Positions 9,623-21,989 of a stretch of DNA of 64,000 bases are shown piece after piece. Within the stretch, counting starts at the first letter, position 1. Each line of letters opens with the position of its first letter. The stretch is from Sanderia malayensis (lineage: Eukaryota > Cnidaria > Scyphozoa > Semaeostomeae > Pelagiidae), in the NCBI GenBank assembly GCA_013076295.1, contig RQOL01000855.1, forward strand, positions 2,976,001 through 3,040,000. The letters run 5' to 3'. A program made the position numbers and the translations under genes. The notes under the pieces were generated by a model. The model did not search any database, was not told the DNA's origin, and saw only the letters and a list, made by a program, of their open reading frames with translations.

Positions 9623-12245
9623 ATGCATCTTATAGATAACACCAATATTGAAGTTGGCTGGCATGCGAAGAAGACGAAGAGCGAAAAGTTCGTCCTTACA
9701 CATCATATGACAATGGATGTTAAAGAAATCAGGAATACATCTACTGATGATACACTTATTGCAAGCCCTCGAACTAGCAACAACGCAGGGTCGAGGGAGA
9801 TTGTTGTTATTACGGATGACAACTGCGAAAGAGCAAGAGGAAGAACTCCATCCTGTGCTACACCCTCATCGCCGTCGATATCAGGTGGTGGAAATATAGT
9901 ATTGGTAAGCATTCCAGTTAGACTGCATGCTATCACATTGGCAGAAGAGCAGGATAGCCATGACGATGATAATAATGATGATTTTGAAGCTCTCAGTGTT
10001 GCTGAAACTGATGATCGTGATTGCCACGACAGTGAAGTACATAATTCGGATTCAGAAATTAGGAATTCCAATGATGTTATTGTCACCATTGATCACGCTT
10101 CTCATCTGCAACACGGTTGCATTGTTCAGTGTTCTGATGATGTCTTTGAAGAAATTTCACTGGATGAATTCCCTCCCCCACCCTCTTATGATTCGCTTTG
10201 GTTAAAAAAACTCCAAAAGTCAACAACAAGCAATTGTTCAGGGAGTGCACCGAGGACCCCAGAAGAAGCTCAGCCCCCATCATACAATGAATTAGCAAGG
10301 AACCGAGATATTTTGGAAGGTATTTTTTTTGCTGAGTCAACTTTCAAGCATTCACATTTTCACATTTTTAATTTTGTTATCAAATTACAGTATTGATGTA
10401 CCAGGGTACTTTTCATGATTGCAAGTGTCTCTTCCATTTAGATGCGCCTCCAGATTATCACACGTTATTCACTGAATCAATCAATAGAATGATGGATCTT
10501 GTGAATGACGATCCTAATGATTCTCCTCGTAATACATACTGGGAATGTTTTCGCATGCTTTTTATTTATTTGGCTGTAACTGGTGAGTGTAATTATGTTG
10601 CCAAACATGCTGCACAAGATCTATTAAGCTCCCTTCTCTAATTAAACCCCAGCTCAAACAATATATTTAATTTACCTTCTTTATTACACCCCTCCGCCCT
10701 TGTTTTTAAAGTTGTGAACAATGATGAAGCCATTGAATAACCATAAAATCTTATAGAACTTATATTGCAGTTATTTTACATCAACATTTTTCTGAAGTTA
10801 TTTGATAATTTTATTAAGCCCATCTTTATTAATCCCTCTCTCTAATCAGACCTCTGGAATGGGACCTTGAAAATTGAATAATATCTTTTAGGATTCAATA
10901 GAGCTTTCATGTTACTACTAAGTTGTTATAGTTGATAATTCTGATCTATTGCAGGGCTGATTATCATTGTGCTTGGGTTGCTGATCTTCCTTCCTATGAT
11001 GATGGTTATTTTTGGTAAGTTTTGAATGATCTAGCTTTGTCTATTTTATTTCAACTCCTTATACAGCTAACCTTGTTCATGCAGTTGCTGATGTGTTCAA
11101 ATTAAACATAGAATTGGTAAGTTATATCAGAAATAAGAAAATTATGTTATTATGAATACATAATTGGTCAGAAATTGGTTAGATAACCATTTGTCATATC
11201 ATAAGGTTGTGGGTTTTTATAGGAGAGTGTGGTTGTTTGACTGGGATAATGACTGTAATAGTGAGTTGATTGTAATGTTAATGAACAGGGCTTTTTCTAA
11301 TGATCAATGAAAGGAGCTTGTTTTTGAAAGATTCCCCCAGGGGCATGCCCCAGGACCCCAGATATGCTTGCAGTGCCCAATATCAAATTCCTACACCGAC
11401 AGCCATGACCTGTAAGGCAGGGTTCCACTGTCATTTGATGCTTCTTATAGTTTCAATTTGTAACTAATATCTAATACTGTATCTGATTGATGAGATCTTG
11501 TTTTTTAGGCATCTCAAACATTCACAACTGCCCAATACAGCCCCGAATTCCCATGTTTTTGATTTCGGTTGGGGTTTTTCAACTGCTGGAGTGCTGTGTG
11601 CGATTTTTGTATCAGATGTTGAAGAAACGAAGGAGCCAGAATCAGAATCATAATCAGAATCGGCACAGTGGATACAGTGCCAAAGACCCGTTCATGTATT
11701 TTATTGTGGTCTGGTTTGTTGTTGGCAGCATGTGGGTCTATCAAAACTACCCAAGTTGCTATTCCATTGAAGGCATTCCTGTGAGTGAATGGAAATACCT
11801 GAGATATGGCGTACGTGGAGGAAGAAATTCAATGTCTGGTAATAATCGTGGAAAGAGCAATGTCAAAGGCATTTCTCATCTGCCTCCAACTATTACAGCT
11901 GTTTCAACCACGAAAAGACTAAATACTTCATTTCCCAATGTTAGAAATCTGTCAATAGCTAACTCTGGTTTCAATGGGAATAGAACTGCCTGGCAAAATT
12001 ATCAACAAGAAAATTTGAATCACAACGTCAGCATAATGACAACAGCGATACCCAACACTCCTACCTCGACAACTTTTCGTCCTCGCAAAGAGGAGAACAA
12101 GTCTTTATGCTGCGGTAAAACTGTTTACTTCTTAACTTTTGGCGTCGTGAGCTTATATTATGCTATTTTTGCTGTCATTTTAATCTTGCACTTTTGCTCG
12201 GGCATTGTGAAATACTGCAAAAGGCACCAGCGTGCTACAAGCTAA
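9623..12245 (+). CDS. TMEM272-like membrane protein with PPxY motifs
   Basis: Four exons (9623-10319, 10442-10582, 10955-11014, 11509-12245) join in phase to 544 residues. The first 230 residues are acidic, Ser/Asp-rich and probably cytosolic. They carry PPSY (186-189) and PPSY (218-221), and PPDY follows at 235-238, three docking motifs for NEDD4-family WW domains. Hydrophobic segments follow (GLIIIVLGLLIFLPMMMVIF, then around IPMFLISVGVFQLLE, a DPFMYFIVVWFVVG segment, and VYFLTFGVVSLYYAIFAVILI near the end). The order NCPIQPRIPMFL ... FVVWFVVGSMWVY ... LYYAIF recalls the uncharacterised TMEM272 family; that identification is moderate. The start is the first ATG after an in-frame TAA at 9614. 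A polyadenylation-like AATAAAAT lies near 12439. Confidence 0.65.
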
Positions 12246-13153
12246 AATAATGCAACATATGTCATGCATTTAACTTGATATAGCTGAGTCAAGTCAGAAA
12301 TTATTAGAAACCGAACTATGGCACATAAATACATGTAAGCTGACGCGATAACCATATAAAAAACTTCAAAGCAGAGCAGGGTTTTTGATACAGGGTATAC
12401 TGTTATTTTAAGCCGATGCTTCGGTCTGTCACTGTGTTAATAAAATTTCAATGTTTGCATTTAAAATAAGCTGTATTATATATGATAATAGTTTCCCAAT
12501 ACAATACACCTCACCTCATTTATATAACAATCCATTGAATCTCGTGACATCGTATTTCCATTAACATCATTCGATATTTATGTTGTTGATTATATTATTC
12601 AAGATATTGTTAATGAATTTAATTATTTGGCATTTAAATGTCTGTTTTATTGCTTCTGCTGGTGTGGTGTGCTGTGATGACGAAATTAAGTTTTGTAGCA
12701 CGAGGTTTGTTGCGCGCGGGCTGCACACCTGTGTCTGGCTAGATGATTATGATTTGTAATGAAAAGTTTGCGCAAAAAGTTTTTTCCTACCAAACAAGTG
12801 CCTCTTCATGAAGATAAATGGGCATTTATAAAAACTAAAAGTTTGAATGTAATAATAATGATAGAAGATCATAAGAGTTTCTTCCTCCAAAGAATAAAGA
12901 CACAAACGGCGCTCCATACAACTCTTCTTGAATCTTACAATTGATTTCTCATACATACATTCTCATCATTCTCATCATTAATATTACATCTAGAAATTTA
13001 GTCGCTGCCAAAAAGTTCCGAAACCTTTTGCAAAGCTCTAAAAAAACTATGGCTGAGATACATGCTACGTCATAGTTACGTCACAGAATGACTCGTTCAC
13101 CCGTCCCTGCAAAGCGCACAAGGGATCAAGAAGTCTAAAGCCATTTCCTCTGC
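12246..13153. other. Intergenic: TMEM272-like 3' UTR and PLEKHF promoter
   Basis: The left part is 3' UTR with an AATAAA near 12439; the right part leads into PLEKHF. No coding exon or bounded repeat was recognised. Paired CRE-like sites close to the PLEKHF start are listed separately. Confidence 0.45.
13066..13094 (+). promoter_or_regulatory. Paired TACGTCA (CRE/ATF-like) sites and an AP-1-like site
   Basis: TACGTCA occurs at 13066-13072 and again at 13077-13083, 11 bp apart, about one helical turn, followed by ATGACTC at 13088-13094. The group ends 60 bp upstream of the PLEKHF initiation codon. These are sequence matches to bZIP binding sites; binding is inferred only. Confidence 0.4.
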
Positions 13154-16100
13154 ATGAGCGACAAAATGGTTGACAAACTAGGTGAGGCAATTTACAACGC
13201 ATTTTTTTTACCATACTTAATTTTGCAATTCAAAATAAAACCTGCTGTTGCAAGACGAAGTTGTACTATTTGTCCTGGGTAAACTTAAACGATGAATTTC
13301 AGAGCATGTTAGATTTAATCGAAAATTGCAAGCAATACACAGGCGGCTATTTATTTTTTGTTTTCAAATCTCCTGATCGATAAAATGCAACAGAAAACGG
13401 GCGTGATTTTGTGTACAATTTCTCCACACTAGAAGCAGCTTAAAGATTGCAGTTTAGGCACCTTGCTAATATGCATCTGTTATAAGTATTGTGAATGCAA
13501 TAATTGGGAACTCTAATCGGATTCCAATTATTGGAATGCCCCCAACAAACGGAAGTAAGCTAGACCCCCGGACCCCCCTTGCATTGCAGCAGCATCGCAT
13601 CAGTCGTTTTATCAATATTTTTGCACCTCATCTGGTTTCTAACGCTGAGTTTTATTTTCAGTGAATAGCAAAGCAAACATCAGGAGAATAAAAAATGTGG
13701 AAGACTGCTTTGGAAGCTCTGGTTTGGTATGAACCCAATTCCATATTTATCATATACAATGCAGAAATTGAAAAAGTAGCCTTTTAATTGATTGAATCTT
13801 GTTTTAATGTAGCCTCTATGCCAACCTGGTCGAGTGCTTGTAGGTGAAGGAGTTTTAACAAAAATATGTAGAAAGAAACCAAAGCCTAGAAAGGTACATG
13901 TATATAGTTACTAACAATACCATTATTTGACTTTAGATTTCAAAATTGTAGCGAAATTGTGACTTAAGATTTCAAAATTTCAAGATTGAAAAATATTTTT
14001 CTACAGTTCTTTCTCTTCAATGATGCTATTTGCTATGGAAACATTATCATAAACGAGAAAAAAGTGAGTTTTTGCTTCAGAAATCTACCTTTGGCTAACT
14101 TAAGAAGGAGTCACTTATCATTGTATATCTTGCATTTCCAAGATCCATTCAGTAATTAGGTAAAAATCCACTTTTTCAGTATAACAAACAGCACATTTTG
14201 CCATTAGAAGAAGTGAAGATTATCGGATTAGAAGATGATGAAGGTATCGTTTTATCATAAATTGCAAAAAGTTCTCAGAATATGATGCTGATCTTCACCA
14301 TCTGTGTTCCTTTGCGATCTGTACCTTTGTTTTGCAACCTATGCCTTGTAGGTTTGCGAAATGGCTGGCAGATCATCAACCCTACCAAATCATTTGCAGT
14401 CTATGCTGCCACTTCCACCGAGAAAGCAGAGTGGATGGCACACATACAGAAATGCATTGATGATCTTCTTGCAAAAAGTAGGCTAGTTTTCAACCAATTT
14501 TCCCCCGTAAAGATGCATTTAGAATGCCAATGCAAACTAACACAGTCCTTATTTTTAGTACAATATTAATGATTAATGTTTTGATGACTTTTCAGCTGGT
14601 AAGAAGCCATCAAAGGAGCATGCGGCTGTTTGGGTACCTGATTCTGATGCTAACTGTTGTATGCATTGCAAGAAATCCAAATTCACAGCCATCAATCGAA
14701 GGGTAAGTTGTGCATGACCATTTTTAGCACCACCATCATCATAACCATCTTTGTCTCCATTCTTTCATGGGTTGAACAGGTTTTATCTGATGGCTATTTT
14801 CCAGGCCTGCCAGTCTCTTGCAAGTTTTGGTTGCAATTCTAGCATCTTAAGGTCAAATTTGATTAACAGGCTCCATGTCAAGGCCTACCTCTCCCTCTAG
14901 TTCATCATACATCCTCCTTCCTAATTCTTTCAGTATCAGGTTGTTCCATCCCACTGGCGATCTGCCCACTCTCCAATCCATCCCACTCAAGTCAATCTGC
15001 CCACCTTTCCATTGTAGATTCATGGATTCGTTTTTTCACACTTTGTTATTATCACTACAGCACCATTGTCGTCGATGTGGTCTGGTTGTCTGTGGAAATT
15101 GCTCCTCAAGAAAGTTTCTTCTCACCCACATCTCTTCTAAGCCAATCCGTGTTTGCGATACTTGTTATGAGAAGTTGTCATCGGGCATGGCAAAGCCCAA
15201 CGGTGATCTTACACCAGATGAAAAAGCCACAGTTGAAAAGATGAATTCAGGTGCACTGTCTTCCTAACTATCCTCTCCCATTTTGCATGCTAACAAGCAA
15301 TGCCTTTAGTGGATCTTATATTCATGCAATGTTCATTTGAGCAAAGTGCTTTAAAGTGATGCTTAGTATTGGCAGTAAATGTTTCTGTTAACATATAGAT
15401 AAAGTTGCATCTTTGTCAAGAAAGCAATCAGAAACAATGGCTGAGAGTGGTTCATCTGGTGAAGAAAGAAGTGATGATGAAGAGTCAGAAAGTAAAATTC
15501 AAACTCAGGTACAACTATTGATATAAAGTCATCATCCTCCATGCTTAATTTAAAACTCTTTAAGTGCTCTTAAATTTGTCTTCTGTTCAAAGTTCAGATT
15601 TCAATGGCCCTATTCCAAGTGCAATTCCTTAATGTTTGGTCCAGACTCTTTGGTGCCTAATTGCTTTTTGTCCCGTGCTAATTAGTTTTAAAAATATTTC
15701 CAATCCCTGTAATTACACTCAATCAATCAATTTCGGTTTGTCATTTCATTGTGAACAGAAAATGCACTGATTGCCCAAACTGTTTGACCTACTTAAGTGC
15801 AGGGATGTAGGAAGCATCTAAAAAGTGGAGGGGGTCAGGTCAAATAAAGGGCACATGACCACTCCCAGCCACTCACTTTTGTATTCTGAAAGGGTACTTT
15901 TGCATAGATTTTTTGCAAAAGTGGGGGGGGGGGCACAACCCCTCTGGCCCCCTTGGTTCACATGCCCCTGCTTCAGTGATCATGGCACACCCTTCTAATG
16001 CATAAATCCGACCCACCGCTAACTTGATAATTGAATATTCCCGAAAATTTCAACCCTCTTTAATTCCGACCCAAGAATTAGGCACCCAAGAATAGTAGAT

Positions 16101-16216
16101 CTGTCCATATTATAGTGATCTGTTATAGATCTGATCTTTCTCATATTTCATCTCTCTTTCTTCAGCCAACGTTTTACGAGAAGGTGAAAGGACCAGATGA
16201 GCCGATGGAAGAGTAA
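13154..16216 (+). CDS. PLEKHF: Phafin: PH and FYVE domain protein
   Basis: Ten exons (13154-13181, 13662-13726, 13813-13893, 14007-14063, 14180-14243, 14352-14477, 14596-14702, 15061-15250, 15399-15508, 16166-16216) join in phase to 292 residues. The opening MVDKLVNSKANIRRI and the PH domain (about 35-140, with NGWQIINPTKSFAVYAAT) closely follow human PLEKHF1/2. The FYVE zinc finger runs from about WVPDSDANCCMHC to CDTCYEKL. It contains the signature RRHHCRRCG that binds phosphatidylinositol 3-phosphate and eight metal-binding cysteine/histidine positions. The C-terminus is acidic and Ser/Glu-rich like PLEKHF2. Phafins sit on early endosomes and lysosomes and act in endosome fusion and autophagy. 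A hAT-like MITE lies in intron 9. Confidence 0.96.
15800..15970. mobile_element. hAT-like MITE in PLEKHF intron 9
   Basis: A 171-bp segment begins CAGGGATG and ends GCCCCTG, and is flanked by CTTAAGTG (15792-15799) and CTTCAGTG (15971-15978), an 8-bp target duplication with one mismatch. CAGGG ends with 8-bp duplications fit the hAT superfamily. The interior has a run of G and a C-rich stretch and no coding capacity. Confidence 0.65.
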
Positions 16217-16856
16217 GAGCATTGATCACTTTGTACTTCAACGTTTTGTTTTTAATTAGTCCTCTGATATCATTCGTATATGATCGATTTTCCAGTTAAT
16301 TTAAACATTTTTATATCTCAATTTATCATGAAGTCGAAATTTAACGAATAACAGGGATGGATATCGTGCAGTATTATAACGCTGATCAGAATTATTTTCT
16401 AGGTTCTTTTCCTTGGCTCGAATCTTTCTTCTCTTATTTCTCAGCAATTTTCAATAACAACTAATTTCTCATTCAGCAGCATTATCAATCAATTCAACCA
16501 ATAATATTAGCAATTCAAGCCAAAACATTCAATCAGAGTAGTCTCTTTGTATGTTATAAATAGGATAAATATAGCCTTTAAATAACTTGATTATATCAAC
16601 CCTCCACCCCTGCACACTACAAAATAACTTTTATGAGCTTGGGCATGGTTTCAGCAAGTTTCATCATTGTTCACGATTGCAAAAAAAACAGGGGTGCTTC
16701 ATTCAAAATCTCGCTTCGATAGGGGAGTTCATTAGAGAGGGGGCTTAATAGAGCTTTCACGGTGAGTTATATACTAAAACCCTACTTCAATACTTATATA
16801 GTTAAATAGCAAGCCAGCATCGTGAATTGCTGCATATTGGCACGTCATACTTCGTT
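16217..16856. other. Convergent intergenic spacer PLEKHF/GULO
   Basis: The 640 bp between two converging stop codons are presumably the two 3' UTRs. A fragment near 16715-16765 (GGGGAGTTCATTAGAGAGGG and following) resembles the G-rich 'GGGGGCTTAATAGAG' words found in the MITE family at 36017, 37758 and 51754. Nothing else is recognised. Confidence 0.4.
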
Positions 16857-19800
16857 TTATATTTGAATCGATGTTGTGCCAAGCAAATGACGTTGGAGGT
16901 ATTCGTTCAAGAAGACTCCGTTCGGATCAAGTTGCTTTCTTATCTCCAGAAATGCGTCGAACTTCGGGTAGAGCGTTCGGAATTCGTCGGGACTGACTCT
17001 ATGCGCCTGTGTAAAAGAGCTCACACGTGTCAGAATAACAACCCATTATTTTGCTGAGGCTTTGGGCCACTTCTAGTGACAATTTTGTATCAAGTGGTGC
17101 GTTTGACTTTTGCTCACTAGCAGTGCATAGTTGTATGGGTATAGTGAAAAAAGACCTACCTTGGCCCAGTGAGGCCTGCCTCCAACTGACTTGACAATTT
17201 GCTCGTAGATGGACCAATACTTTTCCTTTCCAGGCACGTCCTTGTAATACGGTCTGAAAGGAAAGCGAGAATATTATTCGCAAACGTCAATTAAATCGTA
17301 ATGGCATGTCCATCGTCATCGTATATGTCCATCGTATCCATGAAGAAAATGATTTTATTATAGAATACAGATATGGGTATTTCGATGCCAAGCATTACCT
17401 GTACATCAATATGTTCATGAAGGTCGAGTCTTGCTTGTAGCAGGGACTGAGCAAGATGTCATCTGCTTTGCCAAAGCGAATCTCGACTGAAACAATAGGT
17501 ATTCAAGATTAAAATAGCACTGAAACACCATCAGGCGTGCACACAATGCATACCATAAACACCATTATTCATATGCTATACTCCTGATGGGTGGACTTAC
17601 CAGGCAAATGCACATATAGATTGGATTTCTTGGTCAGGTCGCGCAAACTACGCAACACATACGCAGTTTTATCTCTGAAATTTATTCATAATGCAATGAT
17701 CAATTATTATCTGAAGAAGCTATGCAGGATTTACTTGGTTGGCTTATTCTTTTGAGAAGCTAAAGAGTCACAATTGACAACTGAATGCAGAGAATGGATA
17801 ATTGAAAGGTGGTGGGAAAAACACAATCAAACTGATACCAACCTTGGAAAGCACCACTCACTTACATACTGCGGAAACAAGCAATTGAAATGCAAAACCT
17901 ATGAAAAGAAAATGATACCTCTTAATACCTTTAACATCTTTGCTATTATACCATAATGTGGTTTTATTTTCGCTTTGGAAGAAGGAATGACAACAACTTT
18001 GATAGGTAATACAGTAAGTTCAATACACTGAATAATATACTATTCATCAAGCAACATGAACAGTGAATACCTTGGGTCCAGTGTTGCACTTTTCTTGCAC
18101 ATTTCTGTTAAATAACCAGTGGAACACTTTGTTGACCACAACAATCAAAGGAGGAAGGAAAGATCTATAATACAACGAAAGACATATAAATGCTATTACT
18201 TGTGTTGTCATGTGTTGCAAGTACAGTTGAACGGTGGAACTCCCAAGGGCAAGAAAAATTTGTTCGACTTATTGAGGTTTTGACTTATCGAGGCTCACAT
18301 ATAAAGCATACAGAATTGAGGGAAATACAAAAATAATCGAGATCGGGGGAGTTCGACTTAAGCGGTAGTCTACTTATCAAAGTTCAACTGTATTTGTAAA
18401 AAATCAAAGGCAAGCAAAGTAAAAATTTGATCAATATATACTCACCCTAGATACAGGAAAAATTGGAAGACATGAAATCCAATTAAGATATCCCAGAACC
18501 AGCTCTCCCCTGGGTCATTAATGGGCTGAAAGACAAAAACTTGCTATAAACAACAAGAGACCTAACATTGTGAACATTATAAACTTGACAGCTTTGTATA
18601 TTCCTACCAGCTTGCTTCTTTTGATATGATACTTCACACATCTGTCGGTATGGGGATGGTACATGATCTTGAAGTGCTCACTCTTCTTCAGGTCCTGCTC
18701 GAGATCCTTCAAAGTCTGAAAGAAACAAATAAAGCTGGTCTATGAAGACTGGAGTCAAAACCATTAAATACTTCAATGTCTCTGTTGGATAACTTACTCG
18801 TGTATACCATCCATTTATCAACAAATCCAAGCAATGATTGAATGTCATGTATCATAAATGAACATTACCTGATCTAAACTTTCTGATTCCACAACTTGAT
18901 GCAAAACAAAAGCAGGCTCACATTGTAATGTAATATTCAGAATTATTCCCAATGCACCAAGACTCAGCAATGCTGCTTTGAATATCTCAGGGTTTGATTC
19001 ATTGCTGCAAATTATGACATTACCATCTGCTGTCATCATTTCTAGCTCTAACACCTGCAGAAATGCACAATGCAGAAGAACAAAGATGAAATCAAATACC
19101 TCTAGACCTGACTGCAAAAAAAATCGATAAATGTTAAGCAGATTCCAACTGCAGATTACCAATGTTGCAAGAATTCCATAATTGACACCAGATCCATGGG
19201 TCCCAGTGGCAACAAGGCCAGCTATTGTCAAATCATCTATTGCTGGCAAGCTGGAAATAGACAAGATGTTCAAGGATACAAAATGTAAAGCAAGAATAAT
19301 TATTCAAAATGTTCAGGAATTCTCCTGAACATTTTGGATAATTATCAGTGAATCATTAAGCAAGTGGACAATAACATTTTATGCTCACTTTTGCATGGCC
19401 AAGCCATTCTTTTCAAGAATCTCATTCAAGTCTCTCAGCATCATTCCACCTTCGACTTTAACCGTGTTTTTTTTGTTGTCAATCTAAAACACACAAGTCA
19501 CATATGGTAACTAAAAAACTTTTCATAGTACAAAAGATTGCAAACAGATGTTTGAAGCTGACTCGCCCAAGGGGGAGAAGGGGATCAAGTTTTAAAAAAA
19601 CTTACACAACCTTATACCAAAGTGTATGCCCAAACTCAAGCCAATTTTTCAAAACGTAAGTGCTGTAGTAATACCTGGGTTTAAATGCAACTATGACTCC
19701 CCCAAATCATGGAAATCAACACTCTTCCTTAAGTCAACAAAATCATGAAAATCAATACCGTTATGTTAGTGGCATGTTCTCAATACCCAAAATATACACA

Positions 19801-20232
19801 GTGTCCCCCACGCTGTCCTGGCTCACCAATGCACTGGCCACTCCATGTTGTTTTAGCAGGTCACACAATCTTTACAACTCACCTGGAGTAAATTGTTGAA
19901 CTTTGTCAGACATATCATGTAGTCATTAGTGCAAGAAATATCTGAGGGAGAATGCCCAAAACCAACAACTTTTACTTTCTTCTTGTTTGCAGTTGCATTT
20001 TGTAAAATCTGCAAGAAAAAATTATGAATGCTTTCTACTTTGATAAAAACACCTAAAAGTTGGCCCACATATAAACTTGTGACATGCCAACGCAAATGTG
20101 TTTAGAAACTGGCAATCCATAACTTACCTTTCCTATTTCACCCACAGTGGTGGGTTCAAAATAAAGTTCAGGCTGACATGCAAATGTTTTGGCCCAATTT
20201 GTAAAAAGATAACCAGATTTTCCGCTAGCCAT
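16857..20232 (-). CDS. GULO: L-gulonolactone oxidase (vitamin C synthesis)
   Basis: Thirteen exons (20232-20128, 20008-19883, 19483-19389, 19250-19160, 19054-18869, 18715-18608, 18525-18446, 18164-18071, 17898-17843, 17674-17601, 17486-17399, 17253-17160, 17006-16857) join in phase without a stop to 448 residues; vertebrate GULO has 440. The FAD-binding domain contains [11 protein letters not shown], with His54 at the position of the residue that binds FAD covalently in rat [19 protein letters not shown] and MMTADGNV follow. The lactone-oxidase (ALO) domain contains [10 protein letters not shown] and ends with GGRPHWAK and [12 protein letters not shown]. HWxK is the ALO-family motif. The enzyme oxidises L-gulono-1,4-lactone to ascorbate with O2 and is usually membrane-bound in the ER. 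Exon 9 uses the acceptor before GTTTTGCATTT; a later AG would delete ten conserved residues. Confidence 0.95.
18222..18392. mobile_element. Short TIR element in GULO intron 7
   Basis: TACAGTTGAAC at the left end is matched by GTTCAACTGTA at the right end, with further imperfect pairing of GACTTATCGAG-type words inside. The 171-bp segment lies between GULO exons 7 and 8. Termini of this kind are common in invertebrate mariner-type MITEs with TA target sites; the superfamily is not certain. Confidence 0.6.
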
Positions 20233-21989
20233 GTTAGAAGAACTTTTCCAGCTTCTTGCATAAATGTGTGCTACATGCGGTGGGAAAGAAAGACTCAGAC
20301 ACAGAGCATAAACTTTGCATATTTGATTAATACACACACACTATTCATTATTCATGATTAATCGTGCGTGGTCGTCCTGAGTTTAACTTTGAATCAATAA
20401 CATTTTATCGGCACACCAATAGCGTGACATGGTCAAGGTTATGTAACTTAGCATTGTTGTTAAACAAAGGATGTTATTTGGAATAGATTGAACGTTATTA
20501 AACTTAAATGATAGTATAACTTGAAATTTGTCTTAAAAAAATGCTTAGCTAAGGTTGAATTACCGGAAGATGGTTGGTGGATCGTCTTTCCATCGCTGTG
20601 CTGCAATGGAAAGACATCCCCAGGTTTTTGCAAATTGCCAAGCCACGTGCGTGTTTTGCACGTGGTCCTCTGATAAAAAAATTGAACTGAATAGGCACTC
20701 CTCCACAGCTTCCAATATCCGCATGAGCATTTATCGCCCACCTTTTCCACGCCGCAGATATATTTATTATTTTCCACTTGTTTTATTAATTTTCACTTAT
20801 TTTATTTTAGATATACTTATTAACTTTCACTTTTCGTGAATTAGACGCATTTTTTTATAAGAAGCTAAGCTCCGTAGTGGTGCTCAGTATCAGTTTCTTA
20901 AACTTTATGGCCATTTTAGTACATTTTAGTCAATCTTCGTATATAAAATAATCGAATAATCATCAGTGCCGTCCACAAACATGCAAATGGGGCAGTTCTG
21001 ATTGTATTTTGAATACAATCAAAACTACTCCATTTGCATGTTTTACCGCGTGACACGGTTTCTTAAGCATGACGGAAAGTAGTACTAAAGTTTCTTAATT
21101 TTTTTGGTATCTTAGGGGTCGGTTTCTTATAAAACAAAATGCGTGTATGGGCAATCCACGAAAAGCAGGAGCTCTATTTTATAATCTTCAAAGCTTTTAA
21201 AAGTCGATGTGTTCAACCGAATAACTGCGGTGATGATATGAAAAGCAGTTTTCTCACATCATACGGATGGTTAGCACAATAAAGCGTTTCCGCGATGCCT
21301 CAAAGTCATTTGTGATGCAAATCAATGCGCAAAGAAAGCAAGAGGAAAGATAATGACTTAAATTGAATTAGTACCTCTAATTAAATAACGCTTTCATTGA
21401 CAATTTAATAACACAATACTAAATGCGATACTTTGCTGTTCAAAGTATGTACGTATGAAACTACGTCAATTATAAACTACACTATAACAAGCACACATAT
21501 TTTACAAAGCAACATGCTGTACAAAACATTCAATTAATTTCTTAAAAATCTGACAGCCATTCTCAAGAGGCTAAAAAATGTTGGATGTTAATAACGATAA
21601 TGATAATTGGGGCCTTCACTGTCAGTCAACGGCTGCATTATATCTTATTTACAAAATTCTAACTCCACTCTGCATACGTCAGTTGTTATGCAATGCAGGT
21701 GAATATTGAGAAAGGAAACTAAATGAACAACGAAGGCTGACTTTCTTTGATCCTTAAAAACCTTCCTTCAAGCATTTCTGAGTCCTATGTCCTGGTCTCT
21801 ACACAAATTCAGAAATATCTATGAGAAGTAAAAAATATCAACAGATGGGAGAGCTAAATGAATGGAATGGACCCTTGCAACAAACAAGAAACTTGCTTTC
21901 TACATGTGACATAGAACAAAGTCCAACAAAACCTGCATAAATGAATGTTTCTATGATTATAATCCCAAGCATTCGTGAAGAAACGCAGC
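20233..21989. other. Intergenic GULO promoter to SIAH 3' UTR
   Basis: About 1.75 kb. It holds the upstream region of GULO on the left and presumed SIAH 3' UTR on the right. A 300-bp TIR element at 20845-21144 is listed separately and includes a strong hairpin near 20979-21043. No coding exon is recognised. Confidence 0.45.
20845..21144. mobile_element. 'TATAAGAA' family MITE, 300 bp, with internal hairpin
   Basis: The left end ACGCATTTTTTTATAAGAA is paired with a right end whose reverse complement is ACGCATTTTGTTTTATAAGA. A similar element of 301 bp is at 29692-29992. Inside, ACATGCAAATGG...GATTGTATT faces AATACAATC...CCATTTGCATGT at about 20979-21043, giving a hairpin with arms of roughly 30 bp and a loop of only a few bases. 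No coding potential. Confidence 0.6.

Noticed and set aside
11085..11116. Constitutive coding exon of the TMEM272-like gene
   Set aside because: Its 32 nt would shift the frame into a stop shortly after, and joining exon 3 directly to 11509 restores the expected family sequence.
13857..13900. Extending PLEKHF exon 3 into the following intron
   Set aside because: The AAG/GTACAT donor joins in phase to FFLFND, which matches the PH domain; read-through does not.
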